Positions 53,922 to 63,683 of a stretch of DNA of 64,000 nucleotides are shown here, one piece after another. The first letter of the stretch is position 1. Each line of letters opens with the position of its first letter. Position numbers and translations under genes: made by a program. The notes below the pieces were generated by a model. It did not search any database, was not told where the DNA came from, and saw nothing but the letters and a program-made list of their open reading frames with translations. The stretch lies in the NCBI GenBank assembly GCA_023213315.1, contig JAKCPI010002812.1, positions 62,001 to 126,000 on the forward strand, given 5' to 3'. The stretch is from Euborellia annulipes. Taxonomy: Eukaryota > Arthropoda > Insecta > Dermaptera > Anisolabididae.

Positions 53922-54218
53922 TTAGCTCAGGGGCCCACAACTTGTGGGTACGTGGATGACGACCACGAGCTGTCCTAGCTGGAACTGACAGTACTTCCGT
54001 TCTTTCCATGTCAGTCTCTTCCCTTCTATATTTTCAACAGGCGTCAGACCGTGCGACAGGCCGGCCTGTTCTAATCCTTCCCTGTTGCAAAAACCCAAGA
54101 ACCGCCGACCGCGCACAGCAGGATTAAGATAAAAGGAAAAAGAAGACTGCCATGGCTGGATTAGAACAACCCTGGGAGATAGGCAACCAAAATGACCAAC
54201 TGAACATAAACTGAACAT
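53922..54218 (-). other. GC-richer island with a 98-codon minus-strand frame
   Basis: The composition is clearly higher in GC than the flanks. The minus frame starts MFSLCSVGHFGCLSPR and includes GLEQAGLSHGLTPVENIEGK and RLTWKERKYCQFQLGQL. The plus strand is also open over a shorter run (MAGLEQPWEIGNQNDQ at 54153). CTGCCATGGCTG occurs at both edges (53908 and 54148), giving direct repeats about 240 bp apart, so this could be an inserted element rather than an exon. Product unknown. Confidence 0.3.
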
Positions 54219-54751
54219 AAATTAACATAACTGATTCTTGCTCTGGAGCAACTAATTCATAAATGAGCTCATCATTTAGAATGTCTGCATTTTAACCAAC
54301 TAAAAGATAAATCAGTATTTAAAAATTATATAAAAAAAAACAAATACTATGGTATTTAGAGTATTCTATTTCAGCCCGATTCAAGAAATAAATCTTTTTA
54401 TCTCGACATATGATGCTGCCAAATAAACATTAACGATAGCTATAAATATATATGTCATACACGTATGTATATAAAAATTTATCATCAGAACTGAATAGAA
54501 GAATCTTTCAACTTCAAGGGGCATAATAGTAGCCTACTGTATTCTAAAAAAAAATTGTAAATTTTACTAAGGAAAAAAATTAGGTACATTCATTATTCAA
54601 ATACCAAAAATATCTTTGCAAATTTGAATAGCAGATCTTGGCTGTAGAAAATATGTTTGGAAAGAAAGAGGATGCAGGCCATAATTGAAAATGGCGGGGA
54701 AATTTAAATCCAACTTCACAGGAATGCCTGCAGATGGCACTGACGTCGTTG

Positions 54752-54900
54752 TATATAAAAAGGCACGTAACGAACATGACAGTTCACTTGAGTCGGAGCA
54801 AGTGCACAGTACTTGAGAACGGCTGCAGAATAAGCAGTCGAAATGTTGTACTGTATTTATATTTTTAATAAATAATTAATAACAAAAATGTGGTCCATAA
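54752..54900 (+). promoter_or_regulatory. TATA-type promoter leading into a Penelope-like end
   Basis: TATATAAAAAGG (54752-54763) preceded by TGACGTCG (54741) is a strong core promoter match. About 30 bp downstream lies ACAGTTCACTTG, then at 54811-54845 CTTGAGAA...GGCTGC stem, AGAATAA loop, GCAGTC stem, GAAATG, a paired hammerhead-like hairpin. AATAAA follows (54869). Promoter, hairpin and polyadenylation signal within 150 bp suggest a retroelement terminal repeat (Penelope-like or LTR). The outer borders are not visible. Confidence 0.4.
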
Positions 54901-54910
54901 TTAGAAATTC

Positions 54911-56090
54911 CCCTAATAATAAGTGGATAAAATTTGCGTGGAATGCTTATGTGCTTGGTCATATTAGATAGGAGAATGTGACTTTTTGCAAAACATCTGT
55001 TGCTAGTAGTGAGAATGATTCCATCTTACTGGGATCGAAATATTTACAAATAAAAGGATAATACGCAGAGTTATTTCATTTTTGGCCGATGGTCCTTAGA
55101 ATAAATTAAACTAGTTTTGAAATTTCTAAAATGTTAGAAATACTTGTCCAACAACACACATGAGGTCTCTACGAAAATCCTTTCATTTTCAACTCCCTGA
55201 TTTTATGCTCCCCTCTTTTGAGTATGCAATCCCTAATTTCGGCACCCCTCAAAAAGCCTTCGCCCTTCCCTTGAGTTAATAACCCCAACAGACAGATAAA
55301 AAAAAGATTGATAAAAAAAAGTCGATACTTTTAGAAAAGGGGAAAGAATGAAAATTTATAATTAAAATTCAATTGTCTCACCCAGGGGAATCGAACAAAT
55401 ATAACTCGGCTATTCAATTGAATAATCAGATTTTGTATATAGTAGGATATTATATGTTAGAACAAAAAAGCTTTTTTCATAAATTATTGATCTAAATTAA
55501 AAAAAAAAAAAAAACTTCAATCATTAAAAGAACTTTAAGATGAATAAGACTTTTTTTTATAATCCATTAAAAAACTTGGAGGGTATTTTTTTAATGCCTT
55601 TTCAAATCCTTTCAGTTGGATTTTCCTAAAAACAAAGAAGTGGCTCGTTCTCTTCTAAGTCAAGTATAAAACTAAATTTAAGGGATATATAGCTATCCTA
55701 TTATCAGAGCAAGAGCTATATAATTATTTCAATGATAAGAGAAAAAAATAAGTAGGGAAAGCTATTTAAAAAAATCAAATTTTATTTAAATTGAAATTTA
55801 TGAATTTTAAATGGGATGATGAAAAGATAATCTTGAAATCATAAGAGGTTCTAGGGATATTTTTGTTTTTGTTTTTTTTGGTAGTCCGAAATTTTTGGGG
55901 TAGAAGAGACTTGTGGATAAAATTTTCGGGTTGACCTCTTCTATATACGTTTTATTCCAAATTAAGTTAAAATTCAAATTTTATAAAAGGCGTTCGGTAA
56001 GCCCCTATTCTAAAGTAAAAAGTAAAAAAAAATTTCCTCTTTGAGAAAAAATAAAACAAAAATTTTTTTATCAATTTTTTGTGAATTCAT
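54911..56090. other. No gene recognised
   Basis: A+T-rich DNA. At 55376-55420 the minus strand has a box B-like GTTCGATTCCCCTGGG and a box A-like TAGCCGAGTTAT only ~15 bp apart, too close for a tRNA-type promoter. Confidence 0.35.
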
Positions 56091-56149
56091 ATAATAACGG
56101 GGTGGGAGATGGACTATTTAATTTACTATTTTACAATGGCGGGCCAAAC

Positions 56150-56232
56150 TTCCCATGGCTCTAGGGAATCGAACCCAGGACTTCCAAAAGGAAAGCACCC
56201 TGATACCTCGGATAAGCTGGAGTTCTTGGGCA
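56150..56232 (-). pseudogene. tRNA-like pseudogene or SINE head, Lys(UUU)-like
   Basis: Minus strand: AGCTTATCCGAGGTATCAGG (D-arm and box A-like), GCTTTCCTTTTGGAAGT (an anticodon-arm-like stem with a seven-base loop CCTTTTG, giving TTT at the anticodon position) and GGGTTCGATTCCC (perfect box B and T arm). Base 33 is C instead of the near-universal T, and the acceptor stem is not convincing, so it is not a functional tRNA. A ~40-bp direct repeat beginning ACGGGGTGGGAGATGGAC lies on either side (56097 and 56432). Confidence 0.45.
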
Positions 56233-56470
56233 TAAGGCAGGAAATTTTGGATTCGATTCCCGGGACCTATGGGACGTTTGACAAAAAAAAAAAACATACA
56301 AACTTTCGAATCAAGGTATTCATTGAATATTAATATTCAAATATATAGTTCTCAAAAATTAATTAACTAATTAATTAAAAAAATAATTCTATTCATAAAA
56401 ATGTAGTTTCCTCAAAACAGTGGCATACTAACGGGGTGGGGGATGGACTATTTCATTATTTTAATTTATA

Positions 56471-57253
56471 TTTTTTCTTTAAATTATTTAGGATCCAGGT
56501 TTTTTTAGGACTAGGCTATTGCTTGCGCCTTCCAAGAGAGTCAAACAAGTGAAAATAACGCCATTATTTTAAATTCATTTCTTTTAAAATAAATAAATAA
56601 TGAAATGAAAATAAATTAAAAGAATAAGATAATAAATAATGTATATTTTTTTTTAGATATCGCAAATTAAAATCTAAACAACATAATTAAATATTTCATT
56701 CATTTAAAAATAATTTTAGAAACCGGATAGGTGAAAATATCCTTCTTCCGATAATTCATCACAGCTATATTTATTAATAAAGTTGATTGCATAAGCAAGT
56801 TAAAATTAAAAAAAGCTATAAGGTTTCACTATTTAATATTAAAATACGAAACTGTGTGAGTTTTTAAGTCATTTAGGGCTTAAAATAAATATCTCTTTTT
56901 ATCTCTGAATGTTGATATAGATTTAAATAATATGTGATTGCAATTTCATCTTATGACATTCTGTTTGTCTGGCCTAATGGAAAAACAGCTTATCACTCAT
57001 AGGTAGAGAAATTTATTATTTTATGATAAAATAAATATCATTCAAAATGATAATTTCTCTATTTAGATAGATTATTCAAAATAAGTAAATGATGGTAGAA
57101 AAGTGTATTTACGAGAAGGTAGAGGAAAATTTGTTTTATTTGAACTCAAACCACCCAGAAAAATATATATTGAAATATAAAATTTTTTCTGTACTGACTG
57201 TGAGTGTTAATTATCAATATTGGAGTGGAGTCAGCCAAGAAAAGAATTAAAAA
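56471..57253. other. No gene recognised
   Basis: A+T-rich DNA, no assignable repeats. Confidence 0.35.
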
Positions 57254-57430
57254 CAATTTTTTCTGTCGACGTTTCGAGCGCCAATCACGCTCTTCTTCGG
57301 GACAGTCAATTTTGACGGATTTACGGAATTTATTGATGTCAAATGATACTCATTTTACTATAATGCGTAAAAATTGACTGTCCCGAAGAAGAGCGTGATT
57401 GGCGCTCGAAATGTCGACAGAAAAAATTGT
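57254..57430. mobile_element. Palindromic Penelope-like miniature element
   Basis: Arms of ~60 bp (57254-57314 and 57369-57430) are nearly perfect inverted copies around a 54-bp loop. The right arm reads CCGAAGA, A, GAGCG stem, TGATTGG loop, CGCTC stem, GAAATGTCGACAG at 57382-57413. The left arm is its complement with GAAACG. Confidence 0.75.
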
Positions 57431-58631
57431 ATATTGAAAATTTCATTAAAATATTTATTATATAAATCGTTATTTATTTATTTTTGTTCATGCATAAATA
57501 AAAATGCAAACGAGATGTGTGAGATTAAAAATAAATATAAAAAATTAAGCCTTTTATATAAAAAATTAAATTAGTATTGAAAAATGTTTTTATGTAAAAT
57601 TTCAAAAGAGAATAACACACAAAAAAAAATCCTCGGATTAAAGGACTTTGATAAAACCAGGTGTGAGTGAGTATAACAGAGTTAAATAAAATATATATAG
57701 GCCTATATATAAAATAATAACATTTATTTTTAAATTAATTAAAATGGAAAAAAATTCAGATGAATGAATGTCATTTTTGGATTAAATGCTAATTTTATAT
57801 TTTAATAAAAAGAGGGATGTATTTATCAACAAATGATTGATGATGGTTCTATTAAGGGATGGGCAAAATACACTAAAAAAGGATCGCGATCCGTTTCGAA
57901 GATACAGCATAATTTTCAAAAATTGGAACTAGATTTAAATTGTTCAATTATTGTACCTGGTCAATTATGTACCTAGTGATATTTATTATATAACGGGCCG
58001 GTACGGGCCAAAAAAAATCGGCCCGTGAAGGGCTCTAATCCTTACTATTTTGAAAACAAGCTTCGATGGGTTTAAATTTTTTTATAGAATTTAATCAGTG
58101 GCACTAGATTCTTAACAATTCGGTGATTTGCTTAGTTAAGATGCCGCCACAAAAATAGTGCCATTGATTAATCCTCGAAAATTGAATTGAAATTGAAAAA
58201 AAAAGTACGATTTTGTTGATGATATTTCCATTCATATAAAATTATTTTTAATAATAACACGACAAATAATGTTTAAACAAGGTTTTCTCAATTCACTTTT
58301 TTCAAAGCGTGATAAATACTGTATATAAGATCATAAAAAAATAGAGTCATTATGATACAGATAAAGAATTGTCATAATATTAAAAGAGAATGTTTATTAT
58401 TCATGATGCATGAAAGAAATTTTTTAATGTGTTTAAATGTGTGTCTTTCTTCACTTTTTTTTTTTTTAACTATTTTGAGTGAGTGTTAACTAGTTTATCA
58501 AATGTTATTTATTTCCTGTCATGAATTACTAACTACATGTACATTGAACTTTTTATTTAAGTCTTAAAAAACAATTGTTGATCAGAGGAAGGTGAGTCGA
58601 AGGTGTAACAATAAAAAATGACGACATTGGT
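57431..58631. other. No gene recognised
   Basis: A+T-rich DNA. GGATCGCGATCC (57881-57892) is a 12-bp palindrome. CGGGCCGGTACGGGCC near 57994-58009 is a small GC patch. Confidence 0.35.
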
Positions 58632-59648
58632 TTATTTTACTTTCTCTTACCCTATATATGAAATATCTAGAGAAAGTTTTGGTTGCTTGTCAAAAATTCG
58701 ATGTCGAGATTTTGATGGATATACACGTTTTGAGGTCCCCTTAATCCCAAAAAGTGCTTTTCGCGACATGGACTGTCTGTGTGTGTGTCTGTCTGTGTGT
58801 GGACAAAATATCTCAAGAACGAAAAGAGCCTAGGAGGTTGAAATTTTATATTTAAGTTAGGTACCCTCCAGCAGCTGACTCGAAGCTTTTGGACAAAATC
58901 GTCCAAAGAATACTAGTAATTTACTGATGTATTTTTTCAGTTTTTTTTTCAATTTTCTTAAAATTCGCTACAACGATTTTGATTAAAATTCAAAAATCAA
59001 TTATTTTTTAGATGCTCTTTATAATGTAGAGAATCCTAAATAAACACAAAATTTCATAAGAATTTGAAAAAATGTTTTTAAATGTGTAAAAAGTTTCAAA
59101 GCGGACCCCCTTGTGAATCGAAATTAACATGCAAATCCCTATAGGGATTTAACATTGGCTCTATGTAAGGAAGAGCCGGTATATTAATTTAAAAAATCTT
59201 AAATCTTTCCTATGAAGTACAAGAGTAAAGTATGCAAAATAAGAATATACCTACATTTTAAAGAGCATTTAAAAAATAACTGATTTTTGAATTTTTATCA
59301 AAATTGTTGGAGCAAATTTTGACAAAATCGAAAAAAAAAAACTGAAAAAGTACATCAGTAAAGTACTAGTTCTTTTTGGCCGATTTTGTTCAAAAGCGTT
59401 TTTTAAGTATCCGGGAGGGTACCTGACTTAAATATAAAATTTTATTCCGGTAGCTCAATTCCTTCTAAAAATAGTTACACACAGAGAGGCAGACACACAC
59501 ACAGGCAGACATACCAATTTACGGGACCGACATTTTTGCACTCAGAGGACCTCAAAATATGATATCCATCAAAATCTCGACATCGAATTTTTGTCATGAT
59601 CGAATTACTTTCTCTATATTTTTCATATATATGGTAAGGGAAAGTAAA
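58632..59648. repeat. Inverted pair of family A copies around an X-type body
   Basis: 58632-59025 is a minus-oriented copy (terminal palindrome, GAGGTCCCCTTAATCCC, TGTCTGTCTG, body). 59030-59165 matches the distinctive body of block X at 31126-31622 (AAATTTCATAAGAATT, GCGGACCCCC, CAAATCCCTATAGGGATTTA). 59205-59648 is a plus-oriented copy ending in the terminal palindrome. This repeats part of the logic of the 31126-33200 structure. Confidence 0.7.
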
Positions 59649-60430
59649 TAAAATAGGTTTGCTAATTTCTGAGCTTAGCCCCTACATACGAACAAACTCA
59701 CACTCTCTTTTTATAAATTAGTATAGAAGATGGTGTAGATAAAAATATAAAGGTATAGGCCTATATGTTTATTCATAAATTAATTAAGGTGCACAGGAAG
59801 TAAAAAAATTTGTTTGCTCTCCCAAGTAAATACTGAAATGACGTCCCTCTTTGTATAAATCTTTATAGTAACGCATACATTATGGAGGGTTAAAATATTT
59901 TTATGAAACATCATGGACTTGCCAGGGGTGAATGTGGGATATTAAAATTAAAAACATCAAAAATTTTCTAATGGTCCCTGGTCGAATATTAAATTAAACC
60001 TTCCTAATCAGAAATTGCTGCTATCGGAACTGCACCGTAAACTTTTCCAAACCTAAGGCTAAATCCAAGAAATCTCTCAGGATATAATCTGATATTTGTT
60101 CATTTGAATATTTTCCTTACACAAGCCTAAATAAAGCTGTTGTAAAAATAAAGGGCCATCATAAACCAGAAATAGTGTCGCGTGTGATTTATATGATTTT
60201 ACTACTACTATAATCTCCTTTTTTTGTCATCTTAATTTCATTTGTTGTTAATAAACTTGTTTTGACATTTAATTTCATTAATGTTGTTTTTTATTTTAAT
60301 TAAATATATAGGAATTAATTAATTTTATTAGGTAAATTTTAAAAATATCTGACGGTAATTTATGTAGTATAAGAACGATCCCACTTTAATTATTAAAAAA
60401 AAAAGAAATTCTTGAAAAATCTAAATTTGC
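59649..60430. other. No gene recognised
   Basis: No repeats or exons assignable by eye. Confidence 0.35.
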
Positions 60431-60800
60431 ATTAAAGGGGGGGGCGAAATGAGTTCGCCCCCCCCCCCATATACAAAAATTTTTTAAATTCAGTATAGCC
60501 CATATTTTCTCAATTTTTCTGAGAGGGGCCGCCCCCCTCCGGCACCCCCTAGTTACGCCCATGTAGGGGGGCAGGGGAGTATTTGCCCCGCCCCCCCCCC
60601 AAGGGCTCTGATTTTTATAAAATTCTATATTATCCTAAATAAAATATTTCAAAATATATCTACGAGTCTATAAAATGTACAAAATTAAACAATTAAATAT
60701 TTCTTGGGCAAATTTGAGTACCTTTTTGAAAGTAAATTTTAAGAAAAAAGAAGTTTGCCCCCTCCCCCCTCTCCAAGAAAAAGTTGAAATGAAGCCACTG
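60430..60800. mobile_element. hAT-like debris, G/C-run rich
   Basis: Paired G- and C-runs around GCGAAATGAGTTCGC (60446-60460), the right end CCCCCTAGTTACGCCCATG (60544-60562), and TTGGGCAAATTTGAGTACC, which recurs inverted near 63580-63600. At least two overlapping element remnants are present. Confidence 0.5.
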
Positions 60801-61396
60801 GTCCCTGTCTGTCAGTCACTACTTGGGATTAAAAGTCCTCTGCCACTATGATTAAATATATAATAAATTTTGTCAAGTCCTAAGCTAAAAATACTATATA
60901 AATATTGTTTATTATCTAATACCAGCCGGTTAATTACGTGCTTATCAGTTTTATTTTGACACTACAAGATGAAAACATATATTTACAGCGGCGGTCGGCG
61001 AACCATGGTAAATTATTTTAAGTGGAATAAAAATAAAGTAATGAGAACTTAATAAAGGTATATAAATTAAGAAAAATTTATTAAGCATGTCGAATTGAAA
61101 TTTTAGTGAGGAGTCTGATATCATTTGATGGCAGTACCGGAATTTTGGGAGGGCGAAATTTTGGAATAAGAGACTAAGAGAGGCAGTGGCGAAGGAAGAG
61201 AGGGTAATATTAGCTAAGTTTCAGGATACAAATTAGCGCATTAATAAAGAATTTCTGAGTGATTAAAATGATAATATTAAAATATTTCCCTCTCTGGAAC
61301 TGCTAATGATATCAGAGTAACCAAATATATTTTAGAAAAGTTCGCCGACACCTGTTATTTGGTGTTCAAAACATAATAAAAATAAATAAAACGAAC
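60801..61396. other. No gene recognised
   Basis: A+T-rich DNA downstream (in minus orientation) of the candidate exon at 61397-61496. No further exon of that gene could be picked out. Confidence 0.3.
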
Positions 61397-61496
61397 CATC
61401 ATCAAGAGCTGCTGTTGTTGCCCCATAATTCGGATAAAGAGCACCTGCTGATCCCGTCGGCTCTTCCGGTTTCGTTACTTTGAAACGTTCCGGCAT
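61397..61496 (-). CDS. Candidate first coding exon of a host gene
   Basis: Minus strand: ATG at 61496 in good context (AGAAGTACCATGCC), then about 33 codons beginning MPERFKVTKPEEPTGSAG and containing LYPNYGATTAALDDG, then G|GTTCGT as a possible donor at 61396. The upstream DNA has an arginine/purine-rich leader and a locally GC-rich promoter-like region. MPxxF-V at the start recalls K-Cl cotransporters (SLC12A4-7), but this rests on memory of a very short pattern and is not an assignment. Codon choice and composition stand out from the surrounding repeats. Confidence 0.35.
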
Positions 61497-61880
61497 GGTA
61501 CTTCTTCTTCTTCCTTCGGCAAAAAGTTTAAATGTCAATTCACTTAATGAGAAAAAAAAATTACATGCCAGGCTTAAACGCAAAATGAATTAATAGATAT
61601 TTTTTTTTTTTTTAATTTTTTTCCCGTGGTAGAGTAAATATATAAACCGGCGATAACACGCAAACACACTCGAGAAAAAAAAAAACAGGAATATGTATTT
61701 AGAAAGAGAGTGTGATAGTGAGTGAGTGAACAGATAGCGAACACGCTTTGCCGGGAACTGGCAGCAAACTGCCCGCCTGACGTCTACCAACCGCCACTTG
61801 ATCGTCAAGCAAGGTAGGGGGCACCACTTGCTGGAGGGACCAAGGCGCATGTTTCACAGCTGGTGAGGGGAGGAACACAA
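61497..61880 (-). promoter_or_regulatory. Possible promoter and 5' leader for the 61397-61496 exon
   Basis: Minus strand order: GC-richer 61740-61870 (CCTTGGTCCCTCCAGCAAG, GACGTCAGGCGGGCAGTTTG), a CACTCACTATCACACTCTCT pyrimidine-rich stretch, TATATATTTACTC (about 61635), then the leader. Two minus-strand open frames here contain no recognisable domain. Confidence 0.25.
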
Positions 61881-61957
61881 AAACAAAATGATTAGATCAA
61901 CAGGCACTTGCCTTAGAGCGGCATTCATGTTGATTAAATCATTTAATTCATATAAAA

Positions 61958-62195
61958 AATTTGGTGTGACTAGTCGCACACCACACAACTTTCTCTTACC
62001 CTTTGAAAACTATTTTGGGCATTATATCTGTGTGTGCATGTGTGTGTGTGATTGCTTAAAAACCAAAGCAGTCAGATCGATGAAATTTGGTATATACTCT
62101 TTTCACTAAAATTGTAGATTTCTTTCAACTTTAATACGTTTAATAAAGTAGTACATTGCCTAATAAGTTTTTTAGAAATTTTGAAATTATCAATT
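61958..62195 (-). repeat. Half hairpin joined to a family C fragment
   Basis: AATTTGGTGTGACTAGTCGC and CACACAACTTTCTCTTACCC (61960-62001) form half a family A hairpin. It is followed by a minus-oriented family C piece: GCTTAAAAACCAAAGCAGTC, GATCGATGAAATTTGGTATA and AAATTGTAGATTTC. Confidence 0.65.
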
Positions 62196-62720
62196 TTTAC
62201 TTTCTCTTACCCTATATATGAAATATATAGAGAGAGAAAGTATTGCGATCATGTCAAAAATTCGATGTCGATTTGATGGATATAGTGTGTCCCGCGAATT
62301 GGTTTGTGTGTCTGTGTCAGTGGCGTAACGTACGCCCCCGCAATGCGGGGGGCCCCGGACCTTGAGGGGCCCACGGGCCGGGCCGGGCTAAAAAACTGTA
62401 TCTCCTCAGGGCTCCGGTAAAAACGGAAAAATTTAGAAACAAAAAAAAAATTAATGAAAATTTGTCTTTGAGAGGGCCCGGGCCCTCAGGGTTCAGGTAT
62501 TTACTGTATTTTAAAAATATTTTTTGTAAGGTCTAATAATGGGGCCCGAAATAAATGTTTGCGGGGGGCCCAGCTAAAAAACGTTACGCTACTGGTGTGT
62601 GTGGACCTTTTTGACCATGAAGGAAATGCTAGGAGGTTGAAATTTTATATTAAAGTTATTATTTAGATGACCTTTTAAAAAGTACATCAGTAATATTTTG
62701 TGAAAATTGTTAGAAGTACA
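62196..62720 (-). repeat. Family A copy interrupted by a hAT-like element
   Basis: Terminal palindrome, AAAAATTCGATGTCGATTTGA and GTCCCGCGAATTGGTTTGTG, then the insertion. Resumes as GTGTGTGGACCTTTTTGACC, CTAGGAGGTTGAAATTTTAT. The rest of the body is short and degenerate. Confidence 0.65.
62318..62594. mobile_element. hAT-like MITE with 8-bp TSD in a GT repeat
   Basis: CAGTGGCGTAACGTACGCC and AACGTTACGCTACTG are inverted ends. The flanks GTCTGTGT (62310-62317) and GTGTGTGT (62595-62602) match at 7 of 8 positions, although the simple-repeat context weakens this. The interior has GGGGGGCCCCGGACCTTGAG, GGGCCCGGGCCCTC and GGGGCCCGAAATAAATG. Confidence 0.75.
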
Positions 62721-62878
62721 CTTTGATGATGTAATTCAGTTTTTTTTTTTTTATTTTATTAATTTGATGAATATAATAAAAATAGAAAATAATTTTATTG
62801 TTTTTTTTTTTTATTATTTTTTTTTTTTTTGCTCGAATTAATTGTTTCTGAGAATGGGTGACGCAATACATTGAGATA

Positions 62879-63043
62879 CATTTGGATACCAAATGGCTTA
62901 AATAAGAATGCCTGGACCTCCAATATGTATAATTAATCAATAACGGATATCGTCAAAGTCTTATATGGCCTGAGTTGCCGAAAAGACTGTGTGAATGTGA
63001 GTGTAAATGAGAAAAAAATGTGAATGTTTAAAAACAAAAAAAA
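62879..63043 (+). mobile_element. 5'-truncated SINE
   Basis: CATTTGGATACCAAATGGCT, AAGAATGCCTGGACCTCC, ACGGATATCGTC, CTTATATGGCCTGAGTTGCC, GAAAAGACTGTGTGAATG, a shortened tail and an A-rich end. The tRNA-like head is missing. A weak ATACA repeat flanks it. Confidence 0.8.
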
Positions 63044-63062
63044 TACAAGGAATGTATTTTCT

Positions 63063-63190
63063 TCAAAAGTTGATAGAAATCTACAATTTTTGTGTAAAGA
63101 GTATATACCAAATTTTATCGATCTGATTGCTTTGGTTGTTAAGCAATCTTGTTCACACACACACACACCCAGACATAATTCCAAAAGAAT
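63063..63190 (+). repeat. Family C fragment
   Basis: CAAAAGTTGATAGAAATCTA, GAGTATATACCAAATTTTAT, CTGATTGCTTTGGTTGTTAA, a (CA)n run and CAGACATAATTCCAAAA follow the 35850-36250 copy. Confidence 0.65.
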
Positions 63191-63252
63191 ATACGTGAAA
63201 GTTTCGGGGAAGTCATTCCCCTTTTATTATTTAAAGAAAAAATCGCGCACGC

Positions 63253-63683
63253 CAGTGGCGTACCGAGGGGGGGGGGGGCGAGGGGGGGGCGGTCCGCCCC
63301 AGGCCCCGAATATTTTTGTGTATGGAGGAGAAGGATATTTAAAGATGAGCACCCCCCTCGAAAAAAAAATTCATTATAAGGCCCCCTCTTCTAGTGCCGC
63401 CCCAGGCTCCCAACTAGCTCGGTACGCCTCTGCACGCTCAGAATTTGAACAGGTAAAAGCCGACACCCCAGCCCGCTACCCCAGCGAGCCCCTTAATTTT
63501 TTTAAATTTAATTAGCAGTGAGGTCATTTTAACTTTTTCTTGGGGGGCAAACATTTTTTTTTTCTTAAAATTTACTTACAAATAGGTACTCAAATTTGGT
63601 CAAAAGATATTTAATATAATTAATTGTTTAATTTTGTACCGTTTATATAATCGTAGATATATTTTATTTAAAATACGCCACTG
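63253..63683. mobile_element. hAT-like element or overlapping pair
   Basis: CAGTGGCGTACCGAGGGGGG (63253) pairs either with CTCGGTACGCCTCTG (ends 63432) or with TACGCCACTG (ends 63683). Neither pairing gives a convincing 8-bp duplication. A 163-codon frame at 63024-63515 spans SINE, family C and this element, includes a YRGGGGRGGGG run, and is not a gene. The interior has TGGGGGGCAAACATTTTTTT, shared with 60690-60775. Confidence 0.55.

Noticed and set aside
55376..55430. tRNA-like promoter boxes on the minus strand
   Set aside because: Box A- and box B-like words are about 15 bp apart, too close for a tRNA or a SINE head.
56150..56232. Functional tRNA-Lys gene
   Set aside because: Position 33 is C, the acceptor stem does not pair convincingly and there is no T-run terminator in the right place.
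63024..63515. Longest open frame in the window (163 codons)
   Set aside because: It crosses a SINE tail, a family C fragment, a (CA)n run and a G-run-rich hAT-like terminus; the glycine-rich stretch is the translated G-run.
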